DNA of 64,000 bases from Actinomycetota bacterium (GTDB lineage: Bacteria > Actinomycetota > Acidimicrobiia > Acidimicrobiales > Ilumatobacteraceae), in assembly GCA_016870215.1 (NCBI GenBank), contig VGCD01000002.1, positions 62,001 through 126,000 on the forward strand, written 5' to 3'. The translations under genes and the position numbers were made by a program. The notes beneath the pieces are model-generated. The model was given only the letters and a program-made list of their open reading frames with translations. It ran no database searches and was not told where the DNA came from. Shown in pieces: positions 26,833-34,634 of the stretch. Position 1 is the stretch's first letter; each line of letters opens with the position of its first letter.

Positions 26833-28040
26833 CCCTTCGCGAGTAATCGCCATGGTTGGTCTCGATCTACGGACGGCTCGCGCGGTAGACCAAGGCCGCG
26901 TTCGCCGATGATGTTCTGTTGCACCTCGTTCGTGCCGCCACCCAGTCGGATGGCGAATTGCCCGAGAAGATTGTGTTGCCAATGCAATGCGTCACCAGCG
27001 GCGTCACCGCTGAGCATTCCTTCTGCACCAGCGATTTCCATCGCGATGTCCATAGTTCGTGACCAATGGCGGGCGTATGCCAATTTCATGACGAACATCT
27101 CTGGACCCGGCATTGTCCGACGCGATGCCGTAGTGCGAAGTCGGTAACCGAGGTAGGTGAGCGTCTGGGCGCGTGCGTAGCACTCCGCCAATTTCCCTCG
27201 CACGACCGGGTCTTTGTCGAGCCCTCGCTCACGTGCAAAGTCGATGAGCTCGTCGACTGACCAAGAGCTTGACCCACCGCCGATGAATCCGCGTTCGCTG
27301 GTGAGGGTGGTGTTGGCGACGGCCCATCCGCCATGTAGATCACCGACGATGTTGGCCTTTGGAATTCGCACATCGGTGAGGAACACCTCGTTGAAGTGCG
27401 CGACGCCCGTCATCTGAACAAGAGGACGAACTTCAATGCCAGGCGACTTCATATCGACAATGAAGTACGTGATGCCCTTGTGTTTTGGTGAGTCTGGTTC
27501 GGTGCGCGTCAGAAGAATTCCAAAGTCGGCGTACTGTCCCATCGACGTCCAAACCTTTTGGCCGTTCACAATGAAGTCGTCGCCGTCTTCGATGGCACGA
27601 GTGGCGACGTTTGCCAAGTCGCTTCCGGCGTTTGGTTCACTGAACAACTGACACCACACGTGTACGCCACTCAACATTTTGGGGAGAAACTCGGATTGTT
27701 GTTCGGGTGTTCCGTGCGCCATGAGTGTCGGACCCACCATGCCGAGGCTGACAGCGAAGAGTCCGGTGTGTGCGTCGAACTTTGCTTGTTCCTCGTTGAA
27801 GATCGACTCTTGAAGATGAGACCCACCACGGCCACCGAAGTGTTTCGGCCACGAGATGCCGGCCCAACCATTGTCGAAAAGCACTCGCTGCCACTTCTTG
27901 CACGCAACAGAGTGAGCGTCGAGATCGTCGTGCCAACTGCCGCCGTCGTCGGAGCGCGGGGCTGCGTGTTGGCTGAGCCATGCGCGCACTTCCTCGCGGA
28001 ACGCTGCTTCTTCTGGCGAATCGCCGATGTGCATCGACAT
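26829..28040 (-). CDS. Acyl-CoA dehydrogenase, FadE29-like (first gene of the igr-like operon)
   Basis: About 403 aa from MSMHIGDSPEEAAFREEVR; a second ATG two codons in is also possible, and a longer frame upstream lacks similarity. Full catalytic-subunit blocks are present: QLFSEPNAGSDLANVATRA, VNGQKVWTSMGQYADFGIL, and the FAD-contacting end RLGGGTNEVQQNIIGERGLG. In M. tuberculosis FadE29 pairs with FadE28 to desaturate the last three-carbon steroid side-chain thioester. Six genes follow one another here with overlaps: FadE29-, ChsH2-, FadE28-, ChsH1-, Ltp2-like and a P450. A degenerate copy of the island operator is in the divergent promoter region 78-98 bases upstream. Confidence 0.88.
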   Translation of the reverse strand: MSMHIGDSPEEAAFREEVRAWLSQHAAPRSDDGGSWHDDLDAHSVACKKWQRVLFDNGWAGISWPKHFGGRGGSHLQESIFNEEQAKFDAHTGLFAVSLGMVGPTLMAHGTPEQQSEFLPKMLSGVHVWCQLFSEPNAGSDLANVATRAIEDGDDFIVNGQKVWTSMGQYADFGILLTRTEPDSPKHKGITYFIVDMKSPGIEVRPLVQMTGVAHFNEVFLTDVRIPKANIVGDLHGGWAVANTTLTSERGFIGGGSSSWSVDELIDFARERGLDKDPVVRGKLAECYARAQTLTYLGYRLRTTASRRTMPGPEMFVMKLAYARHWSRTMDIAMEIAGAEGMLSGDAAGDALHWQHNLLGQFAIRLGGGTNEVQQNIIGERGLGLPREPSVDRDQPWRLLAKG

Positions 28041-28117
28041 GTGGACCCGTGACCCCCGACTGACGTCGCATCGCCCCAACCGAGCTCGATACGACGGGAA
28101 AACCCTGATTTCTGACT

Positions 28118-28138
28118 CTTGTAATAGTCTGTCAGAAG
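28118..28138. promoter_or_regulatory. Degenerate copy (site A) of the island palindromic operator
   Basis: 14 of 21 positions match the perfect copy at 62407-62427; the right half GTCAGAA is intact, the left half is weak. A further TTTCTGAC half lies at 28109-28116. It is between the igr-like operon (minus) and an F420-type enzyme gene (plus), 46 bases before the latter's start. Confidence 0.5.
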
Positions 28139-28183
28139 GACATCGCCATCACTTAAACGGAACGGGCATGATAGGAAACGTCC

Positions 28184-29089
28184 ATGAAATTCTGGTCAGC
28201 CACCGCATTCATGGACGCCCGCCAACTCATCACCGTGTCTCGTCTGCTCGACGAAGCCGGGTACCACGGGATCATGGTGTCGGACCATCTCGTGTACCCG
28301 AAGGTGCTGGAGAGCAAGTATCCCTATTCGCCCTATCCGGATGGCCGGCCGATGTGGGACGAGAAAGCTCAATGGCCCGACCCCATGGTTCTCATCGGTG
28401 CGATGGCAGCGGTCACTCAACGGCTGCACTTCAACACGAACATTTATGTGGCTCCGCACCGACCACTCGTTCAGTTGGCGAAAGAAGTGTCGACAGCAGC
28501 AGTCATCTCAGAAAATCGCGTCGCACTCGGCGTTGGTGCCGGATGGATGAAGGAGGAGTTCGACCTGCACGGCGTTAACTACGCGACGCGTGGCAAGCGC
28601 TTGAACGAGATGATTCCGGCGCTACGGTCGTTGTGGAACAGCGGTTGGGTGGAGTGGCACGGAGAGTATTTCGATGTGCCGCTGTGCACGATGGAACCAA
28701 CACCGACGAAACCGATTCCGATTTACGGAGGCGGCCACACAGATGCAGCATTGAAGCGCGCCGCACGTTTTTGCGACGGGTGGATAGGTAATGCGTATCC
28801 CTGGGACCAAGCAGAGCATTACGTCGGAAAGCTGAAGGGGTATCTCAAGGAGTTCGGTCGAGAACATGACGACTTTGATGTGATGTGTGGCATTTACGCC
28901 ATGCCTTCTGTCGATTTGTACAAGCGCGCCGAAGAGAAGCTTGGTGTCACCAGCATGATTTGCATGCCGTGGGCCATGGATCAGAACGTGAGCAAAGGCC
29001 AGATGGAAGGCCTCAACTTGTCAGCTGATGACTATCGCCCGTCAATTGAGAAGTTTGCTGAAGACATTGTGTCGCAAGTGCAGCACTGA
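28184..29089 (+). CDS. Luciferase-like (LLM class) F420-dependent oxidoreductase
   Basis: 301 aa. Ribosome site AGGAAA lies before the ATG. It is a TIM-barrel luciferase-like protein: YHGIMVSDHLVYPKVLESKY near the N-terminus, RLHFNTNIYVAPHRPLVQLAK, RVALGVGAGWMKEEFDLHGV (the family's central block), and PIYGGGHTDAALKRAARFCDGWIG. The family uses F420 (sometimes FMN) to oxidise or reduce alcohols, lactones or imines. Cofactor is inferred from the Actinobacterial context and an F420-type protein in the window. It is a single gene divergent from the igr-like operon and convergent with the CoA transferase. Confidence 0.87.
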   Translation: MKFWSATAFMDARQLITVSRLLDEAGYHGIMVSDHLVYPKVLESKYPYSPYPDGRPMWDEKAQWPDPMVLIGAMAAVTQRLHFNTNIYVAPHRPLVQLAKEVSTAAVISENRVALGVGAGWMKEEFDLHGVNYATRGKRLNEMIPALRSLWNSGWVEWHGEYFDVPLCTMEPTPTKPIPIYGGGHTDAALKRAARFCDGWIGNAYPWDQAEHYVGKLKGYLKEFGREHDDFDVMCGIYAMPSVDLYKRAEEKLGVTSMICMPWAMDQNVSKGQMEGLNLSADDYRPSIEKFAEDIVSQVQH

Positions 29090-29113
29090 AGCAGCCCCAT
29101 CGGTGACGGCTGA

Positions 29114-30343
29114 TCAGCCAATTGCGCCAGAATCACGAACCTTCGCGATTGCTGACGCATCCATACCGAGCACATCTCGCAACACCTCTTCGGTGTGCTG
29201 ACCACAGGTTGGTGCGCGAGAAGGCACAGGAAGTTCCTCGCCATCGACGTGCAACGGAAACAGCATCATTTCTGAACCTGTCTGTTCCTTTGTGGTCCAG
29301 GTGAAACGATCCTTGAACTGTGGGTCATTGACAACGGTCTTCGGAGTGTTCACTGCAGCAAGTGTGGTGTTGTGTTCGTTACCGAAGTCGATCCACTCTT
29401 CAGTGGTCTTCGTGAGAAAGATGGTCTTGAGTTCAGCTTGTAGCTCAAGATTTCCGCGGGCGTGGTCACCGTAGGTGGCACCTGGCCACTTTTCGAACAG
29501 ATCCATACGACCAATTCCGTTACAGAAGTTCTTCCAGAACGCTTGCTCGCTCGCCATGAACAAGACGTGTCCGTTCTTGCTCTTGTAGAACTGGTATCGC
29601 ACACCCGGCCACATGCCGGCAAGACCCGGCTCACGACGCTCGAAATTGTCACTCGGGTTTCCGGTGACTTCACTCTGTGGACGTTCGTAGGCCATGTAGG
29701 TCTCGATGCGATACCAATCGAAGTAGGCGGCAGCATCGCTTTGTGCAATTTCCATCGCTGCGGCTTCGCCCGTTGTACGTGCACGCACGAGTGCAGCAAG
29801 AATCGCCATTGCGCCAAAAGCGGGTCCGGCGACGATGCCAACGTTTGCCTGATTGGGAATGCGCTCGAAGCCCAACTCGTCCGTGACTGGTGCAAGCACA
29901 CCACTCCATGTGTCGTATGCGATGCCGTGGGACGGAAGATTGCGGTATGGGCCAGTTGCTCCGTAACCAGAAATGGAACAGAACACGATGCGTGAATTGA
30001 GTTCCTTCAATTTCTCGAATCCAAAACCGATCTTGTTGAGAAAACCCGGACGCATTGCTTCGATGACGACATCAGCGGTCTTGATGAGTTCAGCGAAGAT
30101 TCGTTTTCCTTCGTCGTTCTTCAAGTCGAGCACAACTGACTTTTTTCCACGATTGATGTGGTGGTGCAACAATGATTCGCCTTCGACAATCGGCCAAGTC
30201 ATCTGGCGGCCGTAGTCACCAGCAGGTGACTCGATCTTGATGACCTCGGCGCCAAAGTCGACCATGTGTCCGGCAAGGGCGGCCGGACCAAGGAGCGAGC
30301 AGTCGATAACACGAATACCGGAGAGAAAACCCTGTGTGGTCAT
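29114..30343 (-). CDS. Family III CoA transferase / acyl-CoA racemase (CaiB/BaiF)
   Basis: 409 aa. N-terminal GIRVIDCSLLGPAALAGHMV, DFGAEVIKIESPAGDYGR, then NRGKKSVVLDLKNDEGKRIF and DVVIEAMRPGFLNKIGFGFE are diagnostic. The catalytic Asp is probably that of MEIAQSDAAAYF. Members either transfer CoA between acids or epimerise 2-methylacyl-CoA; the latter activity (as in Mcr/AMACR) is needed when sterol side chains are degraded. The gene follows the aldehyde dehydrogenase by 55 bases on the same strand and probably shares its promoter at site B. Confidence 0.9.
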   Translation of the reverse strand: MTTQGFLSGIRVIDCSLLGPAALAGHMVDFGAEVIKIESPAGDYGRQMTWPIVEGESLLHHHINRGKKSVVLDLKNDEGKRIFAELIKTADVVIEAMRPGFLNKIGFGFEKLKELNSRIVFCSISGYGATGPYRNLPSHGIAYDTWSGVLAPVTDELGFERIPNQANVGIVAGPAFGAMAILAALVRARTTGEAAAMEIAQSDAAAYFDWYRIETYMAYERPQSEVTGNPSDNFERREPGLAGMWPGVRYQFYKSKNGHVLFMASEQAFWKNFCNGIGRMDLFEKWPGATYGDHARGNLELQAELKTIFLTKTTEEWIDFGNEHNTTLAAVNTPKTVVNDPQFKDRFTWTTKEQTGSEMMLFPLHVDGEELPVPSRAPTCGQHTEEVLRDVLGMDASAIAKVRDSGAIG

Positions 30344-30398
30344 GGAGAGTGGTGATCCTTCGTGGAGAATTGTTTTTTAAGTCTTGCAGATGAGAGGC

Positions 30399-31874
30399 TC
30401 AGCCGGGCCAGACGATGGACTGCATCTTGGTGTAAGCGTGCATTCCAAAGTCACCGCCGTCGCAGCCTACGCCGGACAACGTGAAACCATCGAATGCGGT
30501 CTCGTGGTTGCGTTGAGCTGTGTTGATGCCCACGTTGCCACTGTGCAGTTGTCGCGCCACGCAATAGGCACGAGCCGTGTCGCCACTAAATACATAGTCG
30601 TAGAGACCGAAGTCGGTGCCGTTTGCCATGGCGATTGCTTCCTCTTCTGTGTCGAAGGGGAGTGTCACAACGACTGGTCTGAAGATCTCTTCTTGTACTG
30701 CTGTCATGCCCATCTTGCAGTCGGCTATGAGAGTTGGCGCGACGTAATAGCCCTGGTCCATATGAGATGGTTTGCGCCCGTCAACAAGGACCGCTCCACC
30801 TTCTGCAGCGCCTTTGGCAATGTACGACTCGATGCGATCGCGTTGAATGCCGGAGATGACAGGCCCGACCATGGTGTCGAGATCAGTTGGCGCACCAACT
30901 TTCAGCGATTTTGCCGCGCCTGCCAAATTCTCGACAACCTCGTCGTACTTGCTGCGGTGAATGAGTGCGCGTGTCGGTGCAGTGCAGATTTGCCCGGAGT
31001 GGAATGCCCACACGCTTGCAATGCTGCCGATTGCAGTGGCGACATCTGCATCTTCGAACACGAGTGCAGCGCCCTTGCCGCCTAGCTCAAGCAGTAGCCG
31101 TTTCATGGTTTGCGAGCCCGCCGCGAAGATTTGCTGACCGACCGTGGTGCTTCCGGTGAACGACACCATGTCGACTTCGGGAGTCTCCGTGAGAATCGCA
31201 GCGGGTTCGGGTTTCGATGATGACACCACGTTCACGACGCCGGGTGGGAAACCAACTGCATGCAAGATCTCAGCGAGTTCGAGAATCGCCAATGGATCTT
31301 GCGGGGCCGGTTTCATGACGACGGTGCATCCGACTGCGAGCGCTGGTGCAATCTTGCCGGCCATGTTCGTGAGTGGGAAGTTGTACGGAGAGATGCAAGC
31401 GACAACGCCCACGGGTTGACGAGCAACGATTGCGCCAATGACACCACCTGGTGCAAGTGGAGTGGCATTCATGAGCGACGGTGGAAGTGGAATATCGATG
31501 TTCTTCATCGCACCTTGCGCGTACCTATGGAACCGTTCCACGGCGACGGGAACCTGCATTCGTGATCCGACCTGTGCAGTGGCGCCCGTTTCAGAGATGA
31601 TGAGCGGCACCAACTCAGGTGCGCGGCGCTCAAGCTCGACAGCTGCTGCCTGCAGGAGGCGGATACGCTCGTCCGGTGGAGTTGCCGCCCACTTCGGGAA
31701 CGCCTCCTTTGCTGCGCGGGCTGCAGAAACTGATTGTTCGACGGAACATTCGGGGGCGTGACCGGCGACTGTTTCGGTGGCAGGGTTGATGATCGGGTAG
31801 GAGCCATTGGCGCCGTCCACCCATTCGCCACCAATCAGCATTTTGTATGTCTTGTCACTCGCTTGGTTCCCCAT
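30399..31874 (-). CDS. Aldehyde dehydrogenase (NAD(P)+-dependent)
   Basis: 491 aa from MGNQASDKTYKMLIGGEW at 31874. The open frame extends 17 codons further, but that stretch contains the operator palindrome, so the start is placed inside. Catalytic Glu is in LLELGGKGAALVF and the nucleophile Cys in SGQICTAPTRALIH. The NAD-binding SFTGSTTVGQQIF and the Asn of SPYNFPLTNM are present. It oxidises an aldehyde to an acid; in context this could follow side-chain alcohol oxidation. It is the first gene of a two-gene unit with the CoA transferase. Confidence 0.92.
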   Translation of the reverse strand: MGNQASDKTYKMLIGGEWVDGANGSYPIINPATETVAGHAPECSVEQSVSAARAAKEAFPKWAATPPDERIRLLQAAAVELERRAPELVPLIISETGATAQVGSRMQVPVAVERFHRYAQGAMKNIDIPLPPSLMNATPLAPGGVIGAIVARQPVGVVACISPYNFPLTNMAGKIAPALAVGCTVVMKPAPQDPLAILELAEILHAVGFPPGVVNVVSSSKPEPAAILTETPEVDMVSFTGSTTVGQQIFAAGSQTMKRLLLELGGKGAALVFEDADVATAIGSIASVWAFHSGQICTAPTRALIHRSKYDEVVENLAGAAKSLKVGAPTDLDTMVGPVISGIQRDRIESYIAKGAAEGGAVLVDGRKPSHMDQGYYVAPTLIADCKMGMTAVQEEIFRPVVVTLPFDTEEEAIAMANGTDFGLYDYVFSGDTARAYCVARQLHSGNVGINTAQRNHETAFDGFTLSGVGCDGGDFGMHAYTKMQSIVWPG

Positions 31875-31891
31875 AAGGGCACCGATGGTAC

Positions 31892-31912
31892 AATCTGACG
31901 GTCCGTCAGAAA
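31892..31912. promoter_or_regulatory. Island palindromic operator, site B
   Basis: TCTGACGGTCCGTCAGA is a perfect inverted repeat (8+1+8) and 19 of 21 positions match site E. It lies 18-38 bases upstream of the aldehyde dehydrogenase start and about 95 bases before the divergent amidohydrolase start. A -10-like TACCAT on the minus strand follows it closely, so a bound protein would block RNA polymerase. Confidence 0.8.
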
Positions 31913-32006
31913 TCACTGACGACAAGACCTAGGGCAGTTTTTCGAGGTTTCCGCGCGAATTTCTCGGATGCAAAACATCTTCAATCGAAGGGAAGAGGGC
32001 GAGGAC

Positions 32007-33728
32007 ATGCTTGACCACCTCATCACAGGCGGAATGGTCGTTGACGGCACCGGAGCAGCACCTCGTCGCGCTGATGTGGGTATCAAGGACGGACGCATCG
32101 TTGCCGTGGGTTCTATCGATGAGTCTGCTGCAAATGTCATTGATGCCACCGGCAAGATCGTGTGCCCAGGGTTCGTCGACCCGCACACTCACTACGACGC
32201 GCAGTTGTTGTGGGATCCGATGGCAACGCCATCAAGTCTGCACGGCGTCACAACCGTCATTGCCGGGAACTGCGGGTTCACGCTTGCTCCATTGAAACCC
32301 GGTGATGCGGACTACTTGCGTCGCATGATGGCAAAAGTTGAAGGCATGCCGCTCGCAGCGCTCGAGAACGGCACATCATGGGATTGGGAATCCTTCAGTG
32401 ACTATCTCAATCTTTTCGAAGGTCGCATTGCAGTCAATGCGGGCTTTCTTGTCGGACATTGTGCTATCCGTCGCTACTCAATGGGTCTCGACGCAATCGG
32501 TAGTCCGGCAGACGCCACGCAGATCGAAGCGATGCGCAAGGAACTTGCTAAAGCAATTGAAGCCGGAGCAATTGGTTTTTCATTCACCAATTCGACGTCG
32601 CATTCCGATGGTGAAGGTGAGCCTGTCGCAAGTCGATGGGCCACACACGACGAGTTGATCGCCTTATGCGAAGAGACCGGCAAGTACGAAGGAACAACTC
32701 TTGAAGGAATTGTTCCTGGTTGTCTCGACCAGTTTGCCGACGATGAAATTGAACTGCTGGCAAAAATGAGTGCTGCAGCCAATCGGCCGATGAACTGGAA
32801 CGTGTTGACTGTCGACTCGCGTGAGCCTGAACGTGTGCCGCGTCAATTGCAGGCATTCGAGCGCGCCAAGCAACTTGGTGGGCGAGTGGTCGCCCTCACC
32901 ATGCCAGTGCAGGCGCCGATGAACATGTCGTTCCTCAACTTCTGCGGGCTATGGCTATTACCGAATTGGCAGTCGGTGCTTGGTGTGCCGATGCCAGAGC
33001 GAATCATGAGACTGCAAGACGGTGACACTCGCTTGAAGCTGATGGAGTGGGCGCAATCACGTGAGGCAGGAGTCTTCCGTCGACTTGCAGACTGGGGTGA
33101 CTACGTCGTCGGCGATACCTACAGTGACGCCAACAAGGGGCTCTCTGGTCGAAAGGTAAAAGACGTTGCAGCCGAGCGTGGCACGTCGAACTTCGGAACA
33201 TTGCTCGACATCGTGATTGCAGACGATCTCCGCACTGTTCTGTGGCCGACTCCGCAAGACGACGATGCAGACTCATGGACCATGCGACGAGACTTGTGGC
33301 TCGATGATCGCGCCATGATCGGTGGGTCAGACGCTGGAGCACACCTTGACCGCATGTGTGGCAGCACATACACCACTCAGTTCATTGCGGATTGTTTGCG
33401 CGGTCGCAAGCTTGTTCCTGTGGAAACCGCCATCAAATTGATGACCTCAGAGCCCGCGTCTCTGTTCGGGCTGAAGGATCGCGGAGTCTTGCGCGACGGC
33501 GCGATTGCAGACGTCGTCGTGTTCGACCCCGAGACTGTCGGAAGCGATCCAGTTCGACTGGTGCACGACTTGCCCGGCGATTCTGCTCGTCTCACGGCTG
33601 GTTCGATCGGCGTCGAACACGTTTTGGTGAACGGCACCGCAATTATGGCCGGCAGCAAGCCGACAGGTGCCACACCCGGAACAGTGTTGAAGAGTGGTCG
33701 TGACACCGTCACGGTGACCGCACGCTGA
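32007..33728 (+). CDS. Metal-dependent amidohydrolase, N-acyl-D-amino-acid deacylase-like
   Basis: 573 aa from MLDHLITGGMVVDGTGAAPR, with GAGG seven bases upstream; an ATG 13 codons earlier has no such site. The metal motif HxH is in VCPGFVDPHTHYDAQLLWDP, and GVTTVIAGNCGFTLAPLKPG follows as in N-acyl-D-aminoacylases. MIGGSDAGAHLDRMCG holds the distal catalytic Asp. The C-terminus closes the beta sandwich (GAIADVVVFDPETVG). The substrate could be an amide or a cyclic amide or imide. It begins a plus-strand run of seven genes to 40682, probably one operon under site B. Confidence 0.88.
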   Translation: MLDHLITGGMVVDGTGAAPRRADVGIKDGRIVAVGSIDESAANVIDATGKIVCPGFVDPHTHYDAQLLWDPMATPSSLHGVTTVIAGNCGFTLAPLKPGDADYLRRMMAKVEGMPLAALENGTSWDWESFSDYLNLFEGRIAVNAGFLVGHCAIRRYSMGLDAIGSPADATQIEAMRKELAKAIEAGAIGFSFTNSTSHSDGEGEPVASRWATHDELIALCEETGKYEGTTLEGIVPGCLDQFADDEIELLAKMSAAANRPMNWNVLTVDSREPERVPRQLQAFERAKQLGGRVVALTMPVQAPMNMSFLNFCGLWLLPNWQSVLGVPMPERIMRLQDGDTRLKLMEWAQSREAGVFRRLADWGDYVVGDTYSDANKGLSGRKVKDVAAERGTSNFGTLLDIVIADDLRTVLWPTPQDDDADSWTMRRDLWLDDRAMIGGSDAGAHLDRMCGSTYTTQFIADCLRGRKLVPVETAIKLMTSEPASLFGLKDRGVLRDGAIADVVVFDPETVGSDPVRLVHDLPGDSARLTAGSIGVEHVLVNGTAIMAGSKPTGATPGTVLKSGRDTVTVTAR

Positions 33729-33778
33729 CAACATCGCAATTCGCAACCTCACACACCCACTTGGTCTAAGGAGTACTC

Positions 33779-34606
33779 ATGGCTGACGACGCAACGAGCG
33801 AGGAACTTCTTTGCTCCATTGAAAACGGCATCGCACGTGTCACGTTGAACCGTCCGCAGGCCGCAAACGCAGTCACGCCCGACCAACGCAACAAGATGAT
33901 TGAGTTATTCAGCGACTTTTCGAGTGACCTCAACGTACGGACCGTCGTGTTGACGGCAAATGGAAAGCATTTCTGCACTGGTGCAGATCTTCGAGTATCG
34001 AAGGTGCCGGAGAACAAGCGCCCAGAGGGTGCTCCCGAACGTTCGACAGGCGACATCGGTCGCAACATCAAACGCGGTGCACAACGTCTGATTAACGCGA
34101 TTCTTGACTGCGAGAAGCCAGTCATCGCAGCAGTCAACGGCACTGCAGCTGGTATCGGAGCGCATATGGCATTTGCATGTGACTTGGTTGTTGCAGTTGA
34201 CAGTGCCAAGTTCATTGAGGTGTTCGTTCGTCGCGGAATCACTCCAGATGGTGGTGGTGCATATTTATTGCCGCGCATGGTTGGGTTGCACAAAGCCAAA
34301 GAACTGGTGTTCTTCGGTGACGACTTGAGCGCCTCAGATGCAGAACGCATTGGGCTCATCAACAAGTGTGTTGCCGCAGCAGACTTCGATGCCACCGTCA
34401 ATGAGTGGGCACACAAACTGTCGCAAGGTCCGACAAAAGCAATCGGACTGGCGAAGTGGCTTCTGAATCGGTCGCTTGACTCTGACCGTGGCGCCGCCTT
34501 CGACGAGGAGGCATGGGCCCAAGAATTGGCGTCTCACACGCACGACTTCCAAGAGGGCGTGCAGTCCTTCATTGAGCGCCGCGAAACCCGTTTCCAGGGT
34601 TGGTAA
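33779..34606 (+). CDS. Enoyl-CoA hydratase/isomerase (crotonase family)
   Basis: 275 aa. Strong ribosome site AAGGAG before the ATG. ARVTLNRPQAANAVTPDQR at the start, the oxyanion-hole loops HFCTGADLRVSKV and AVNGTAAGIGAHMAFACDL, and GITPDGGGAYLLPRMVGLHKA follow the crotonase pattern. It probably hydrates the enoyl-CoA made by an acyl-CoA dehydrogenase, though isomerase or hydrolase activity is possible. It is the second gene of the site B plus-strand operon, between the deacylase-like amidohydrolase and the flavin oxidoreductase. Confidence 0.92.
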   Translation: MADDATSEELLCSIENGIARVTLNRPQAANAVTPDQRNKMIELFSDFSSDLNVRTVVLTANGKHFCTGADLRVSKVPENKRPEGAPERSTGDIGRNIKRGAQRLINAILDCEKPVIAAVNGTAAGIGAHMAFACDLVVAVDSAKFIEVFVRRGITPDGGGAYLLPRMVGLHKAKELVFFGDDLSASDAERIGLINKCVAAADFDATVNEWAHKLSQGPTKAIGLAKWLLNRSLDSDRGAAFDEEAWAQELASHTHDFQEGVQSFIERRETRFQGW

Positions 34607-34634
34607 CACAAGAAACGAACGAGCGGGGAACGAC

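Noticed and set aside
34476-34634. Extension of the flavin oxidoreductase frame into the hydratase gene
   Set aside because: It overlaps a clear crotonase gene; the family N-terminus begins at 34635.
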